Positions 8,883-18,120 of a stretch of 64,000 nt of DNA are shown in pieces. Origin of the DNA: Desulfotomaculum copahuensis (GTDB lineage Bacteria > Bacillota > Desulfotomaculia > Desulfotomaculales > Desulfovirgulaceae); the NCBI RefSeq assembly GCF_001655685.1, contig NZ_LYVF01000069.1:1-64000 (forward strand). The letters run 5' to 3'. The notes under the pieces are model-generated. The model saw nothing but the letters and a program-made list of their open reading frames with translations, did no database searches and was not told the origin of the DNA. The position numbers and the translations under genes are program-made. Numbering within the stretch: position 1 is the first letter of the stretch; the number at the start of each line of letters is the position of its first letter.

Positions 8883-9930
8883 CGCGCACAGCCACTGGAT
8901 GGACGGCAGCGGTCCCGAAGCTGATATTGTGATCAGCAGCCGGGTGCGGGTGGCCCGCAATCTGGCCCAGTTGCCGTTTCCCCACCTGCTGTCGCCGCAG
9001 CAGGCCGGTCAGGTGATTGATGCCGTGCGTGCGGCGGCTGATAGCGCGGCTGTGCGGGAAAAGGCGGGCGAACTGACCGTCATCCGGATGAATGAATTGA
9101 CTCCGGTGGACAGGCAGATACTGGTGGAAAAACATCTGATCAGTCCGGACCTGCTGGAGGATTTTGAGCGCAAGGCGGTGGTCCTGCGGGAAGATGAAGT
9201 ACTGAGCGTGATGATTAACGAGGAAGATCACCTGCGCCTGCAATGCCTGCTGCCCGGACTGCAGCTGAACGAGGCCTGGCAGCTGGTAAACGCTTTGGAC
9301 GACGGACTGGAGGCCACGCTTGATTACGCCTTTGACGAGAAGCTGGGCTACCTCACGGCCTGTCCGACCAATGTGGGCACGGGCATGCGCGCCTCGGTAA
9401 TGCTGCATCTGCCCGGCCTGGTACTGGTCAATCAGATCCGCGGTGTGCTCGCCGCCATCTCCAAGCTGGGGCTGACGGTACGCGGCCTTTACGGTGAGGG
9501 TACCGAGGCCGCGGGCAACCTGTTCCAGATTTCCAACCAGATCACCCTGGGGCAGGCTGAAGAGGACATCGTCGCCGGACTGATTTCCGTCACCCGGCAG
9601 TTGCTGGGCCAGGAAAGGGCGGCCCGGGAGGCATTGAGCCGGGAGCGGAAGGAACAACTGGCGGACCGGGTGGGCCGCGCCTACGGGGTGCTCAAACACG
9701 CCTGCATCATGTCTTCCGAGGAAGCGATGCGCCTGTTGTCCGACCTGCGGCTGGGCATCAATCTGGAGATGATTAAAAACATTCCGGCCAGTTTGATTAC
9801 CGAATTGATTGTGCTCACCAGGCCGGCTTTTCTGGTGCACGCCGCCGGACGGGAATTGAGCCCGGTGGAGCGGGACGTTTACCGGGCCAAGCTGATTCGC
9901 CGGAAAATAGCGGCGGCGCAGCAATGTTAG
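8857..9930 (+). CDS. mcsB: Protein-arginine kinase McsB
   Basis: 357 residues. Phosphagen-kinase fold with nucleotide-binding arginines in SSRVRVARN and the catalytic-loop segment CPTNVGTGMRASVMLHLP. It phosphorylates arginines on misfolded proteins and on CtsR, marking them for ClpC-ClpP. A CAGGAGGACC site precedes the ATG at 8857, which is preferred over longer in-frame extensions because those run through the mcsA coding sequence. Third gene of the ctsR operon; 232 nt separate it from clpC. Confidence 0.95.
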   Translation: MPLKETLNNAHSHWMDGSGPEADIVISSRVRVARNLAQLPFPHLLSPQQAGQVIDAVRAAADSAAVREKAGELTVIRMNELTPVDRQILVEKHLISPDLLEDFERKAVVLREDEVLSVMINEEDHLRLQCLLPGLQLNEAWQLVNALDDGLEATLDYAFDEKLGYLTACPTNVGTGMRASVMLHLPGLVLVNQIRGVLAAISKLGLTVRGLYGEGTEAAGNLFQISNQITLGQAEEDIVAGLISVTRQLLGQERAAREALSRERKEQLADRVGRAYGVLKHACIMSSEEAMRLLSDLRLGINLEMIKNIPASLITELIVLTRPAFLVHAAGRELSPVERDVYRAKLIRRKIAAAQQC

Positions 9931-10162
9931 TTCCCCGGCGGGGATGAATAACGGCGGTGTTCCCGGAGCAATTTGTGCAGGGAAGGGGCACGGAGGGAAG
10001 CCGGCGTAACCGTCCGTGTCCCGGCGGTTGTCCGGTATGTCCAGTAGCGGCGCATCCGGCGGCACGGTAACACCCGGAAGGTCTGTGTGGAGGAAAACCG
10101 CCCGGTTGCACTGCGGGCTACAGGTTTAAAGTTCCCAAGAAAAAATTGAAGGGGTGTTTTCT
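9931..10162. other. mcsB-clpC spacer
   Basis: About 230 nt without a recognisable gene. It is rich in short GC inverted repeats and has no convincing terminator, so clpC is probably read from the ctsR promoter. Confidence 0.4.
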
Positions 10163-12715
10163 ATGTTTGCCCGTTTTACACAAAGGGCGCAGAAAGTACT
10201 GTTCCTGGCCCAGGAAGAGGCCAGGCGTTTGAATTACCCGTATGTGGGCACCGAGCATCTGTTGCTGGGCTTGATCGGGGAAGGAGAGGGTGTGGCCGCC
10301 AAAAGCCTGGCCGCGCTTGGTGTCGAAGCGGATAAAGTGCGCGCCATGGTTGAGCAGATGGTGGAAAAGACCGGCGGTCCGCTGCCGGCGGAGATCGCCC
10401 TCACCCCCCGGGCCAAGCGGGTGCTTGAACTGGCAATGGACGAGGCACGGCGGATGGGCCACAGCTATGTGGGCACCGAGCACCTGCTGCTCGGTCTGAT
10501 CCGGGAGGGCGAAGGGGTGGCCGCCCAGGTGCTGGCCGCTTCCGGCGCCGATCAGAACCGGGTGCGGGGTGTGATCATGCAGATGCTGGGCGGCGCGGCA
10601 CCGCAGGGGCAGGGACAGCCCGGGACCGCCCGTCCCGCCAACAATACCGCTACTTTGGATCAGTTCGGCCGGGATCTGACCGCACTGGCCCGGGAGGATA
10701 AGCTGGACCCGGTGGTGGGCCGGGAGAAGGAAATTGAGCGGGTGATTCAGATCTTGAGCCGGCGCACCAAGAACAATCCGGTGCTGATCGGCGAGCCCGG
10801 GGTGGGCAAGACAGCCATCGCCGAGGGTCTGGCCCAGCGCATTGTCACCGGCAATGTGCCGGAAATACTGCTTAAAAAAAGGGTGGTCACTCTGGACCTG
10901 CCTTCCATGGTGGCCGGCACCAAGTACCGGGGCGAGTTTGAGGAACGGATTAAGAAGGTAATCGGGGAAATCATCAAAGCCGGCAATATCATCGTCTTTA
11001 TCGACGAACTGCATACCCTGATCGGCGCCGGCGCGGCCGAGGGGGCCATTGACGCGGCCAATATCTTGAAGCCGGCGCTGGCGCGGGGTGAACTGCAGTG
11101 CATCGGCGCCACCACCCTGGACGAGTACCGCAAGCACATTGAGCGTGACCCGGCGCTGGAGCGGCGCTTCCAGCCGATTACCGTCGAAGAGCCGTCGGTG
11201 GAGGAGACTATCGCCATCCTGCGCGGCCTGCGGGACAAATACGAGGCGCATCACCGGGTGCGCATCACCGACGAGGCATTGGAAGCGGCGGCCCGGCTGT
11301 CGGCGCGCTACATCGCCGACCGCTTTTTACCCGACAAGGCCATCGACCTGATGGATGAAGCCGGTTCCCGCGTGCGTCTGCAGGCATTCACCGCACCGCC
11401 CAATTTAAAGGATCTGGAGAAGCGGATTGAAGCCTTGCAGAAGGAAAAAGAGGCGGCCGTAAACGGCCAGGAATTTGAAAAGGCGGCCCAGCTGCGTGAT
11501 CAGGAGCAGCAATTGAAAAAGGAACTGGAATCACGCCGTCAGGCCTGGCAGTCGGCCCGGGGCAACCAGGAACTGGTGGTGGGCGGGGAGGATATCGCCC
11601 AGATTGTGAGCAGCTGGACGGGTATCCCGGTGAAAAGGCTGGCCGAGGAAGAGTCGGAGCGCCTGCTGCGCCTGGAGGAAATCCTGCACCGGCGGGTGGT
11701 CGGCCAGGACGAGGCGGTGCGGGCAGTGGCCCGGGCGGTGCGCCGGGCGCGGGCCGGGTTGAAAGACCCCAGGCGGCCGATAGGTTCCTTTATCTTCCTC
11801 GGTCCCACCGGGGTGGGCAAGACCGAGCTGGCGCGGGCATTGGCCGAAGCGCTGTTCGGCGACGAAGACGCCCTGGTGCGGCTGGATATGAGCGAGTATA
11901 TGGAGCGTTTTGCCGTTTCCCGGCTGGTTGGTTCCCCGCCCGGTTATGTGGGCTACGAGGAGGGCGGCCAGCTGACCGAGGCGGTGCGGCGCAAGCCCTA
12001 CACGGTGGTGCTGCTGGACGAAATCGAAAAAGCCCACCCCGATGTGTTCAATATTTTACTCCAGGTGCTGGAGGACGGCCGCTTGACCGACAGCAAGGGG
12101 CGCACGGTGGACTTCCGCAACACGGTGATCATCATGACTTCCAACGTGGGCGTGCACCTGCTGCGCCGGGAAGGCACCCTGGGCTTCCGGCCGGCCGGCG
12201 ATCAGGAGGCCGGCTATGAAAAGATGAAGGACCGGGTGACGGATGAGCTCAAGCGCACCTTCCGCCCCGAGTTCCTCAACCGGCTGGACGAAATTATCGT
12301 CTTCCATTCCCTGACGGCTGAGCATATCCGGGAGATTGTCGGTCTTATGCTGCAGGACGTGGCCGCCCGGATGCAGGAAAACGACGTCATCATTGATGTC
12401 ACTGAAGCGGCCCGGGACCTGCTGGCCAAAGAAGGCTTCGACGAGCAGTACGGCGCCCGTCCCCTGCGCCGGGCCATTCAGCGCCAGATTGAGGACCGCC
12501 TGTCGGAGGAAATGCTCAAGGGCACTTTCAAGCCGGGCGACCGGGTGGTCATCGACGCCGCCGAAGGCCGGATTACCGTGCACCGGGCCGGCGACGGGGC
12601 GGCCGCGGCGCCTTTGACGGGGCGGCTTGATCAGATGCAGCAAACCCCCGGTGTTTCCCCGCCCCCGTCCGGCGGTCCGGACGAACGGCCGGAGGAAACT
12701 GGTTATACCCATTAA
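10163..12715 (+). CDS. clpC: ATP-dependent Clp protease ATPase subunit ClpC
   Basis: 850 residues. The double Clp_N repeat (about 1-145) carries two nearly identical [12 protein letters not shown] motifs. AAA-1 has Walker A GEPGVGKT near residue 209. A UVR-containing middle domain (about 410-450) follows, then AAA-2 with Walker A GPTGVGKT near 546 and the C-terminal small domain. It unfolds arginine-phosphorylated proteins for ClpP in the cytoplasm. Start at the ATG at 10163 behind AAGGGGTG; a GTG 9 nt upstream is less well placed. A Gly/Pro-rich tail ends the protein. Last gene of the ctsR operon. Confidence 0.97.
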   Translation: MFARFTQRAQKVLFLAQEEARRLNYPYVGTEHLLLGLIGEGEGVAAKSLAALGVEADKVRAMVEQMVEKTGGPLPAEIALTPRAKRVLELAMDEARRMGHSYVGTEHLLLGLIREGEGVAAQVLAASGADQNRVRGVIMQMLGGAAPQGQGQPGTARPANNTATLDQFGRDLTALAREDKLDPVVGREKEIERVIQILSRRTKNNPVLIGEPGVGKTAIAEGLAQRIVTGNVPEILLKKRVVTLDLPSMVAGTKYRGEFEERIKKVIGEIIKAGNIIVFIDELHTLIGAGAAEGAIDAANILKPALARGELQCIGATTLDEYRKHIERDPALERRFQPITVEEPSVEETIAILRGLRDKYEAHHRVRITDEALEAAARLSARYIADRFLPDKAIDLMDEAGSRVRLQAFTAPPNLKDLEKRIEALQKEKEAAVNGQEFEKAAQLRDQEQQLKKELESRRQAWQSARGNQELVVGGEDIAQIVSSWTGIPVKRLAEEESERLLRLEEILHRRVVGQDEAVRAVARAVRRARAGLKDPRRPIGSFIFLGPTGVGKTELARALAEALFGDEDALVRLDMSEYMERFAVSRLVGSPPGYVGYEEGGQLTEAVRRKPYTVVLLDEIEKAHPDVFNILLQVLEDGRLTDSKGRTVDFRNTVIIMTSNVGVHLLRREGTLGFRPAGDQEAGYEKMKDRVTDELKRTFRPEFLNRLDEIIVFHSLTAEHIREIVGLMLQDVAARMQENDVIIDVTEAARDLLAKEGFDEQYGARPLRRAIQRQIEDRLSEEMLKGTFKPGDRVVIDAAEGRITVHRAGDGAAAAPLTGRLDQMQQTPGVSPPPSGGPDERPEETGYTH

Positions 12716-12742
12716 AGGGCTCATGTTATGTAGAAGTTTGTC

Positions 12743-12779
12743 ACAAATCCCCTGGGCTGGATGGCTTAAGGGGATTTGT
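12743..12779 (+). terminator. Hairpin terminating the clpC operon
   Basis: Perfect 10-bp stem ACAAATCCCC (12743-12752) / GGGGATTTGT (12770-12779). Only a weak T tract follows. Confidence 0.6.
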
Positions 12780-12909
12780 ACTTGGGCTTTATGAAACTTT
12801 TCATTTTGCCAAAGCAGGAAAAAACATGCATTTTACCGAAATTTTAAGGCATTACATACTATTTTCTCTCGCTGGGTAATCATGGGATACCATAATGGAG
12901 GATGAAATA

Positions 12910-13986
12910 ATGACTTTAAATTTATATAAATACGGACTCGACGACTATTTCGTAAACGAATCGTTAATATATACGAACTTGTTTATAGCACGCGTTACTG
13001 AGCAGCACCGTGAACAATATAAAGTAATCACAGAATACGGCGAGCTGAACGCTGTTGTTTCAGGAAAACTTGCCTATCATGCAGATGGCAAAGCCGGCTT
13101 TCCTGCTGTTGGCGATTGGGTGATGATCGACAGAGTGGACGAAAACAGTGGGCATGCCGTCATACATCACATACTAGGCCGCAAAAGTAGGTTTACTCGC
13201 AAAGCTGCAGGCACGGCGAATGAGGAACAGATTGTTGCTGCAAATATTGATACCATCTTTATTTGTATGTCGCTCAATGCCGATTTCAATCTCAGACGAT
13301 TGGAAAGATATCTGACGATTGCTTGGGAGAGCATGGCAACCCCAGTAATTGTTTTGACAAAATCTGATTTGTGTGAGGATGTAAGGCTAAAATTGAACGA
13401 AGTAACATCTGTGGCTATGGGCGTTGATGTAGTGGTCTGCTCCGCCGAAAACTCTGATGGTCTGGATGTGATCCTGACTTATACCAAGCCTGGAAAAACC
13501 ATTGCTTTTATCGGTTCGTCAGGTGTTGGCAAGTCAACGCTTATTAATCGTTTGATGGGTCAGGATATTCTTGCGACAAAGCAAATCCGCCGGGATGATG
13601 ACAAGGGCAGACATGCTACGACCCATCGTCAATTGCTTCTGCTTCCAAATGGGGGCATCGCAATTGACACTCCTGGTATGCGCGAGCTTAAGATTTTCAC
13701 AGGTGACCTTTCGAAAACCTTCGAGGATATAGATGAACTCGCCTTGGGATGCAAATATAAGAACTGCGCCCATAGCAATGAACCCGGTTGCGCTGTAAGA
13801 CAGGCGATTAAAAACGGAATACTGTCAGAAAAACGTTTTGAGAGCTATCAAAAGCTGCAACGCGAGATGTCCTATGACGGTCTGAACGCTCGCCAACGGG
13901 AGAATGAAAAAATCAACCGTATGTTTGGAAGCAAGGCAGAAATGAAGCAGGCATTCAGGCAAATAAAGGGAAATAAAAAACGATGA
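12910..13986 (+). CDS. rsgA: RsgA-family circularly permuted GTPase
   Basis: 358 residues. N-terminal OB fold (about 25-95), permuted G domain with TKSD (G4) before GSSGVGKST (G1) and DTPGM (G3), and a C-terminal zinc-binding knuckle (CKYKNC..H..C). RsgA tests maturation of the 30S ribosomal subunit. The ATG at 12910 has GGAGG 8 nt upstream; the ATG at 12895 is in frame but contains that same site. Base composition is visibly more AT-rich than in both neighbours. The gene sits between clpC and radA, normally adjacent in Firmicutes, beside an integrase remnant. Acquisition by transfer is therefore likely, and it may be a second RsgA paralogue. Confidence 0.9.
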   Translation: MTLNLYKYGLDDYFVNESLIYTNLFIARVTEQHREQYKVITEYGELNAVVSGKLAYHADGKAGFPAVGDWVMIDRVDENSGHAVIHHILGRKSRFTRKAAGTANEEQIVAANIDTIFICMSLNADFNLRRLERYLTIAWESMATPVIVLTKSDLCEDVRLKLNEVTSVAMGVDVVVCSAENSDGLDVILTYTKPGKTIAFIGSSGVGKSTLINRLMGQDILATKQIRRDDDKGRHATTHRQLLLLPNGGIAIDTPGMRELKIFTGDLSKTFEDIDELALGCKYKNCAHSNEPGCAVRQAIKNGILSEKRFESYQKLQREMSYDGLNARQRENEKINRMFGSKAEMKQAFRQIKGNKKR

Positions 13987-14394
13987 TAACGATCCATCCC
14001 GGAAGAGCCGTCCTTACGGACTTTCGGAAAAATACCGGCAATTTATCGGCAATTTTTCGGCAATAACCTGGCAGGCGGAAAGGCCCGTTGCCCTGATGGG
14101 TGGCTGGTCTTTATTATGTCGAAGACAGGCGGCCTTTTTACGTTGGAAATAGGGCCGGCATAGGGTCTATTGCGAGTTAATCTGCAAGACGAACAAACTA
14201 TATCTCCGTCCGGTTGGGCCGGCAGGTGCGGGTGCCCGCCGGGAAGCTGCTGGAAATACCGGGGTATGCCCAAAAGGATTGATAGGCTTTTCATCCCGGC
14301 ATTCGATAGCCGGGATTTCGCATTTTTAAGAAAGGAAAATCAGCCGGGCGGGGAGAATACTTTCCTATCCCCGCCCGGCCCTGGAAGGAAAATC
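13987..14394. other. Non-coding remnant region with short repeats and a strong hairpin
   Basis: About 400 nt without a recognisable gene. Three near-copies of a CGGCAATTT-type unit lie in tandem at 14033-14066. A perfect 12-bp hairpin, GCCGGGCGGGGA (14343-14354) / TCCCCGCCCGGC (14368-14379), stands just before the integrase remnant. Probably the decayed edge of a mobile element. Confidence 0.5.
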
Positions 14395-14734
14395 ATGAAA
14401 GGAAGCATAACAAGCCGTGGAGAGAACACCTGGTTAATCCGGTATTACTTGCCGGGGTCGAAAAAGCAAAAATCTGTCACATTCAAGGGCAGCTATGAGG
14501 ACGCGGAATTTAAGCTGGCGGACTTGCAAAGGGAGGCAAAAACTGGCTTTGCTACGGAGCCGGAAAAGATTACGGTGGCTGAGTGCCACGTTCCTGCTTC
14601 GCCAGAAAATTCACCCGAAGGTTTTAAGTGAAAGGCTGGGCCATTCAACTTTAGCAACAACAGATATGTATAGCCATGTACTGCCGGACAGCCAACAGGA
14701 AGCGGTCAAGGCGATGGAGCGGTTGGATTTTTAG
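14395..14734 (+). pseudogene. Tyrosine recombinase (phage/ICE integrase), internally deleted
   Basis: The N-terminal part has the arm-binding domain common to integrases (SRGENTWLIRYYLPG, then KGSYEDAEF). Near 14585 the frame shifts and continues with the C-terminal catalytic end: HPKVLSERLGHSTLATTDMY, which contains the conserved H/R region and the nucleophilic Tyr. The roughly 200 residues between are missing, so one deletion joined the ends out of frame. The start behind GGAAGGAAAATC is intact. An inactive relic of a mobile element that probably brought the neighbouring low-GC GTPase gene. Confidence 0.8.
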
Positions 14735-14846
14735 AGAGGATAGAAAGGATGAACCCAGATAAAGAGGCTGAACAATAAGATCAGAACAAGATCAAAAGAG
14801 CGAAGGAAACCCTGGAAGCCTTGATTTTACTGGGATAAGGAAGCCC

Positions 14847-14876
14847 TTGTAACTTTTCACTAAAAAATGTTATACT
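14847..14876 (+). promoter_or_regulatory. Sigma-A promoter of radA-disA
   Basis: -35 TTGTAA (14847-14852), 18-nt spacer, -10 TATACT (14871-14876). The implied start near 14883 makes the ATG at 14904 more plausible for radA than the one at 14889. Confidence 0.65.
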
Positions 14877-14903
14877 ATGAAAAAATAAATGGGAAGCGGG
14901 TGT

Positions 14904-16262
14904 ATGGCCGTAAAAACACGCTTTTACTGCCAGGAATGCGGACATGTGTCCCCCCGCTGGCTGGGTCGCTGCCCGGACTGCGGGGCGTGGAATTCCCTGG
15001 TGGAAGAAAAGCTGTCCCCGGCGCCGAAGTCCGCGCCGGCGTCCGGCGGGACGCCGGTCCAACCGGTTACCGCCGTGCCCGGCGTCCGGGAGGAGCGTTT
15101 CCCCACCGGCCTGGCCGAACTGGACCGGGTGCTCGGGGGTGGTGTGGTACCGGCTTCCCTGGTGCTGCTGGGGGGCGATCCCGGTATCGGCAAGTCGACC
15201 CTGCTTTTGCAGATGGCGCATCTAATGAGCGCCGGGCAAAAACCAGTGCTTTATGTTTCCGGAGAGGAGTCGGTCTCCCAGGTGCGTATGCGCGCCGGCC
15301 GGTTGGGGGCGGGCAACCCGCTGCTTTACCTGCTGGCCGAAACGGATGTCGAGCGTATCGCCGCCTGTGTGGAATCCCTGCGGCCGGCGCTGGTGGTGGT
15401 GGATTCGATTCAAACCATCCACCGGGCGGATCTGGGTTCGGCACCCGGCAGTGTGGGCCAGGTGCGGGAGTGCGGCGCCCGGTTGATGCGTCTGGCCAAG
15501 GAAGGCGGAGCGGCCGTTTTTCTGGTCGGCCATGTAACCAAGGAAGGTCAGCTGGCCGGTCCGCGGGTGCTGGAGCACATGGTGGATACCGTGCTTTACT
15601 TTGAAGGGGAGAGGCATCAGTCATACCGCATCCTGCGCGCGGTAAAAAACCGCTTTGGTTCCACCAACGAGATTGGCGTCTTTGAAATGCAGCATTGCGG
15701 GCTGGTGGAAGTGCCCAATCCGTCCGCCCTGTTCACCATGCACCAGCGCACCGCACCGGTGGCCGGGGCGGCGGTGGTGAGCGCCCTGGAGGGCACCCGC
15801 CCCCTGCTGGTGGAAATCCAGGCGCTGGTGTCGCCCACCGGTTTCGGCATGCCCAGGCGCATGGCCGCCGGGGTGGATTACAACCGGGTGGCCCTGATTA
15901 TGGCCGTGCTGGAAAAGCGGGTCGGCCTGCATCTGGGCAGCCACGACGCCTATGTCAGCGCAGTGGGCGGGGTGCGTCTGGACGAACCGGCGGCGGATCT
16001 GGGGGTTGCCCTGGCTCTCGCTTCCAGTTTTCGCGACCGGCCGGTGGCCGAAGGTACGGTGGTGGCCGGCGAAATCGGCTTGACCGGCGAAATCCGGCCG
16101 GTATCCGGGGTGGACAGGCGGGTGCAGGAAGCGTCGCGGATGGGTTTTAAACAATGCATTTTACCCCGGGGCAACCTGGTTCAGATAAACGGCAGCGGCT
16201 CACTGAAGATTGCCGGGGTGGAGACCCTGGCGCAGGCTGTCGAACTGGCTTTAAGCCGGTGA
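14904..16262 (+). CDS. radA: DNA repair protein RadA
   Basis: 452 residues. N-terminal C4 zinc finger (CQECGHVSPRWLGRCPDC), RecA-like ATPase with Walker A GGDPGIGKST, the RadA-specific KNRFG motif, and a C-terminal Lon-like domain. It is a DnaB-type helicase that promotes branch migration in recombinational repair. The ATG at 14904 is chosen because the promoter leaves almost no leader for the upstream ATG. disA follows after 12 bp, as in other Firmicutes. Confidence 0.96.
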   Translation: MAVKTRFYCQECGHVSPRWLGRCPDCGAWNSLVEEKLSPAPKSAPASGGTPVQPVTAVPGVREERFPTGLAELDRVLGGGVVPASLVLLGGDPGIGKSTLLLQMAHLMSAGQKPVLYVSGEESVSQVRMRAGRLGAGNPLLYLLAETDVERIAACVESLRPALVVVDSIQTIHRADLGSAPGSVGQVRECGARLMRLAKEGGAAVFLVGHVTKEGQLAGPRVLEHMVDTVLYFEGERHQSYRILRAVKNRFGSTNEIGVFEMQHCGLVEVPNPSALFTMHQRTAPVAGAAVVSALEGTRPLLVEIQALVSPTGFGMPRRMAAGVDYNRVALIMAVLEKRVGLHLGSHDAYVSAVGGVRLDEPAADLGVALALASSFRDRPVAEGTVVAGEIGLTGEIRPVSGVDRRVQEASRMGFKQCILPRGNLVQINGSGSLKIAGVETLAQAVELALSR

Positions 16263-16274
16263 GGGGTGAATTTT

Positions 16275-17339
16275 TTGAAAGAGGAAGATAAATTGCTAAA
16301 AGTGTTGCGTACAGTCGCCCCCGGTACCCCTTTGCGGGAGGGGCTGGAAAACATTTTGCGGGCCAAAACCGGCGGTCTGATTGTCATCGGCGACAGCCCG
16401 GAGATAACCGATCTGGCTGAGGGCGGGTTTGCTGTCAACGCCGAGTTTTCTCCGGCCAACCTTTATGAACTGGCCAAAATGGACGGGGCGATCATATTAA
16501 GTGCCGATGCCCGGCGCATACTGGCCGCCAATACTCAGCTCATTCCCAACCTGAGCATTCCATCCAGCGAAACGGGCATCCGGCACCGGACGGCCGAACG
16601 GGTGGCCAGGCAGACCGGCGCCCTGGTGATCTCCATCTCCCAGCGGCGCAGTGTGATCACCCTTTATAAAGGCACGATCAAGTATGTCCTGCGCGATGCC
16701 GGAGTAATTCTGGCCAAGGCCAACCAGGCCATCCAGACCCTGGAGAAATACCGTTTGGCCCTGGACCGGGTGGTGACCGGCCTTTCCATGCTGGAATTTG
16801 AAGAGGTGGTAACTCTTTTTGATGTCACCAGGGCCATTCAGCGGGTGGAAATGGTGCTGCGCGTGGTAGAGGAAATCGAGAAGTATATCAGTGAACTGGG
16901 TGTGGAGGGGCGTTTGATCACCATGCAGATGGAGGAACTGGTGGCCAATGTGGATCACGAGGGACTGCTGGTGATCCGTGATTACGTCACGACAACGGAC
17001 AAACCGCCGCAGGCCGTGCTGAACATGATCAGCAGCTGGCCGGCCGAGGACCTGCTGGACCTCTCCCTGATCGCCCGTGCGCTCGGCTATCCCGGCAGCG
17101 CCAGTGTACTGGACCAGGGTGTTTCACCACGGGGGTACCGAGTGCTGGATAAAATCCCCCGCTTGCCGCTGCCGGTGATTGAAAACCTGGTCAAAGAGTT
17201 CGGTTCGTTGAAAAGGATTCTGGAAGCCAGTATTCACGAGCTGGACGAGGTGGAAGGCATTGGCGAGGTGCGTGCCCGCTCCATCAAAGAAGGCCTGGCC
17301 CGCTACCGGGAGCAGCTGGTTCAGGAAAGGCACGGCTAA
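16275..17339 (+). CDS. disA: DNA integrity scanning diadenylate cyclase DisA
   Basis: 354 residues. The N-terminal diadenylate cyclase domain has the DGA and RHR motifs (in KMDGAIILS and GIRHRTAER), a helical linker follows, and the C-terminal helix-hairpin-helix DNA-binding domain contains VEGIGEVRARSI. It makes cyclic di-AMP while scanning DNA and stops at branched structures. A TTG at 16275 lies 8 nt after GAGGGG; the GTG at 16266 is too close to that site. Probably cotranscribed with radA. Confidence 0.95.
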   Translation: MKEEDKLLKVLRTVAPGTPLREGLENILRAKTGGLIVIGDSPEITDLAEGGFAVNAEFSPANLYELAKMDGAIILSADARRILAANTQLIPNLSIPSSETGIRHRTAERVARQTGALVISISQRRSVITLYKGTIKYVLRDAGVILAKANQAIQTLEKYRLALDRVVTGLSMLEFEEVVTLFDVTRAIQRVEMVLRVVEEIEKYISELGVEGRLITMQMEELVANVDHEGLLVIRDYVTTTDKPPQAVLNMISSWPAEDLLDLSLIARALGYPGSASVLDQGVSPRGYRVLDKIPRLPLPVIENLVKEFGSLKRILEASIHELDEVEGIGEVRARSIKEGLARYREQLVQERHG

Positions 17340-17341
17340 AG

Positions 17342-17367
17342 GGCGCGGTTCAACCGCGCCGGTTTTT
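17342..17367 (+). terminator. Terminator of radA-disA
   Basis: GGCGCGGTT (17342-17350) / AACCGCGCC (17352-17360) followed by GGTTTTT. The apparent one-base loop will open to a normal loop in RNA. Confidence 0.8.
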
Positions 17368-17409
17368 CCGGTACTCTTTTCAAACCGCCAATTATCTGAA
17401 AAAATGATG

Positions 17410-17438
17410 TTGACAGCCTAATGACACTATGCTAAAAT
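17410..17438 (+). promoter_or_regulatory. carD promoter P1
   Basis: -35 TTGACA (17410-17415), 17-nt spacer, -10 TAAAAT (17433-17438). Confidence 0.75.
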
Positions 17439-17448
17439 AATATGTTAT

Positions 17449-17477
17449 TTGACAGGGCAGCGCCGATGTGCTATAAT
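17449..17477 (+). promoter_or_regulatory. carD promoter P2, perfect consensus
   Basis: -35 TTGACA (17449-17454), exactly 17 nt, -10 TATAAT (17472-17477). This is the strongest sigma-A promoter in the window, placed 39 nt after P1. Confidence 0.85.
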
Positions 17478-17510
17478 TTATGCAGGAAGATTTTTTAAGG
17501 GGGTCCGGCG

Positions 17511-17987
17511 TTGTTTAAAATTGGTGATCGAGTCGTGTACCCCATGCACGGGGCGGGCGTAATCGAGGCCATTGAGGAAAAAGAAGTGCTGGGAGAAAAG
17601 AAACAATACTACATCCTGCGTCTTCCCGTAGGCGACATGAAAGTGATGATCCCCATCGACAACTGCCAGGAAATCGGCCTGCGGGAGGTGATTGACGGGG
17701 CGGGCGTGCAAAAGGTAATGGGCATTTTAAAGCAGAAGAGCTCCAGTATGTCCACCAATTGGAACCGGCGCTACCGGGCCAATCTGGAAAAAATAAGGAG
17801 CGGTGATATCTACGAAGTGGCCGAGGTGGTCCGGAACTTGATCAAGCGGGACAAGGAAAAGAGCCTTTCCTCCGGGGAAAGAAAAATGCTGGATAACGCG
17901 CGTCAGATACTGATCAGTGAACTGGCCCTGGCCACCGAGTTGGAGGAAGATAAAGCCCAATCCCTGGTCGACAGCGCCGTTGGATAG
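17511..17987 (+). CDS. carD: CarD/CdnL-family transcription regulator
   Basis: 158 residues. The N-terminal Tudor-like RNA-polymerase-interacting domain (FKIGDRVVYPMHGAGVI) is related to that of Mfd. A helical C-terminal domain follows. CarD proteins bind the RNA polymerase beta subunit and stabilise open promoter complexes. The TTG start follows AAGGGGGTCC. Two consensus promoters in tandem and a strong terminator make it a separate, highly expressed unit between disA and yacL. Confidence 0.93.
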   Translation: MFKIGDRVVYPMHGAGVIEAIEEKEVLGEKKQYYILRLPVGDMKVMIPIDNCQEIGLREVIDGAGVQKVMGILKQKSSSMSTNWNRRYRANLEKIRSGDIYEVAEVVRNLIKRDKEKSLSSGERKMLDNARQILISELALATELEEDKAQSLVDSAVG

Positions 17988-17988
17988 G

Positions 17989-18017
17989 ACACGTCAGTTT
18001 TATCTGACGTGTTTTTT
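17989..18017 (+). terminator. carD terminator
   Basis: ACACGTCAG (17989-17997) / CTGACGTGT (18004-18012) with a six-base loop and a T run. Confidence 0.9.
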
Positions 18018-18048
18018 GTTTCAGCAGGTAAGATTCGCCATTTTTTTG

Positions 18049-18078
18049 TTGAACTGGTTGTACTTTAGCGCCTATAAT
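18049..18078 (+). promoter_or_regulatory. Promoter of yacL-ispD
   Basis: -35 TTGAAC (18049-18054), 18-nt spacer, -10 TATAAT (18073-18078). Confidence 0.7.
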
Positions 18079-18120
18079 ATAATTGGTACTGTAAATAATA
18101 TCAGGTAAGGAGGTGAGAAA

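Noticed and set aside
8770-10065. 431-codon minus-strand frame
   Set aside because: Shadow of mcsB; no family pattern, His/Gln/Pro-rich.
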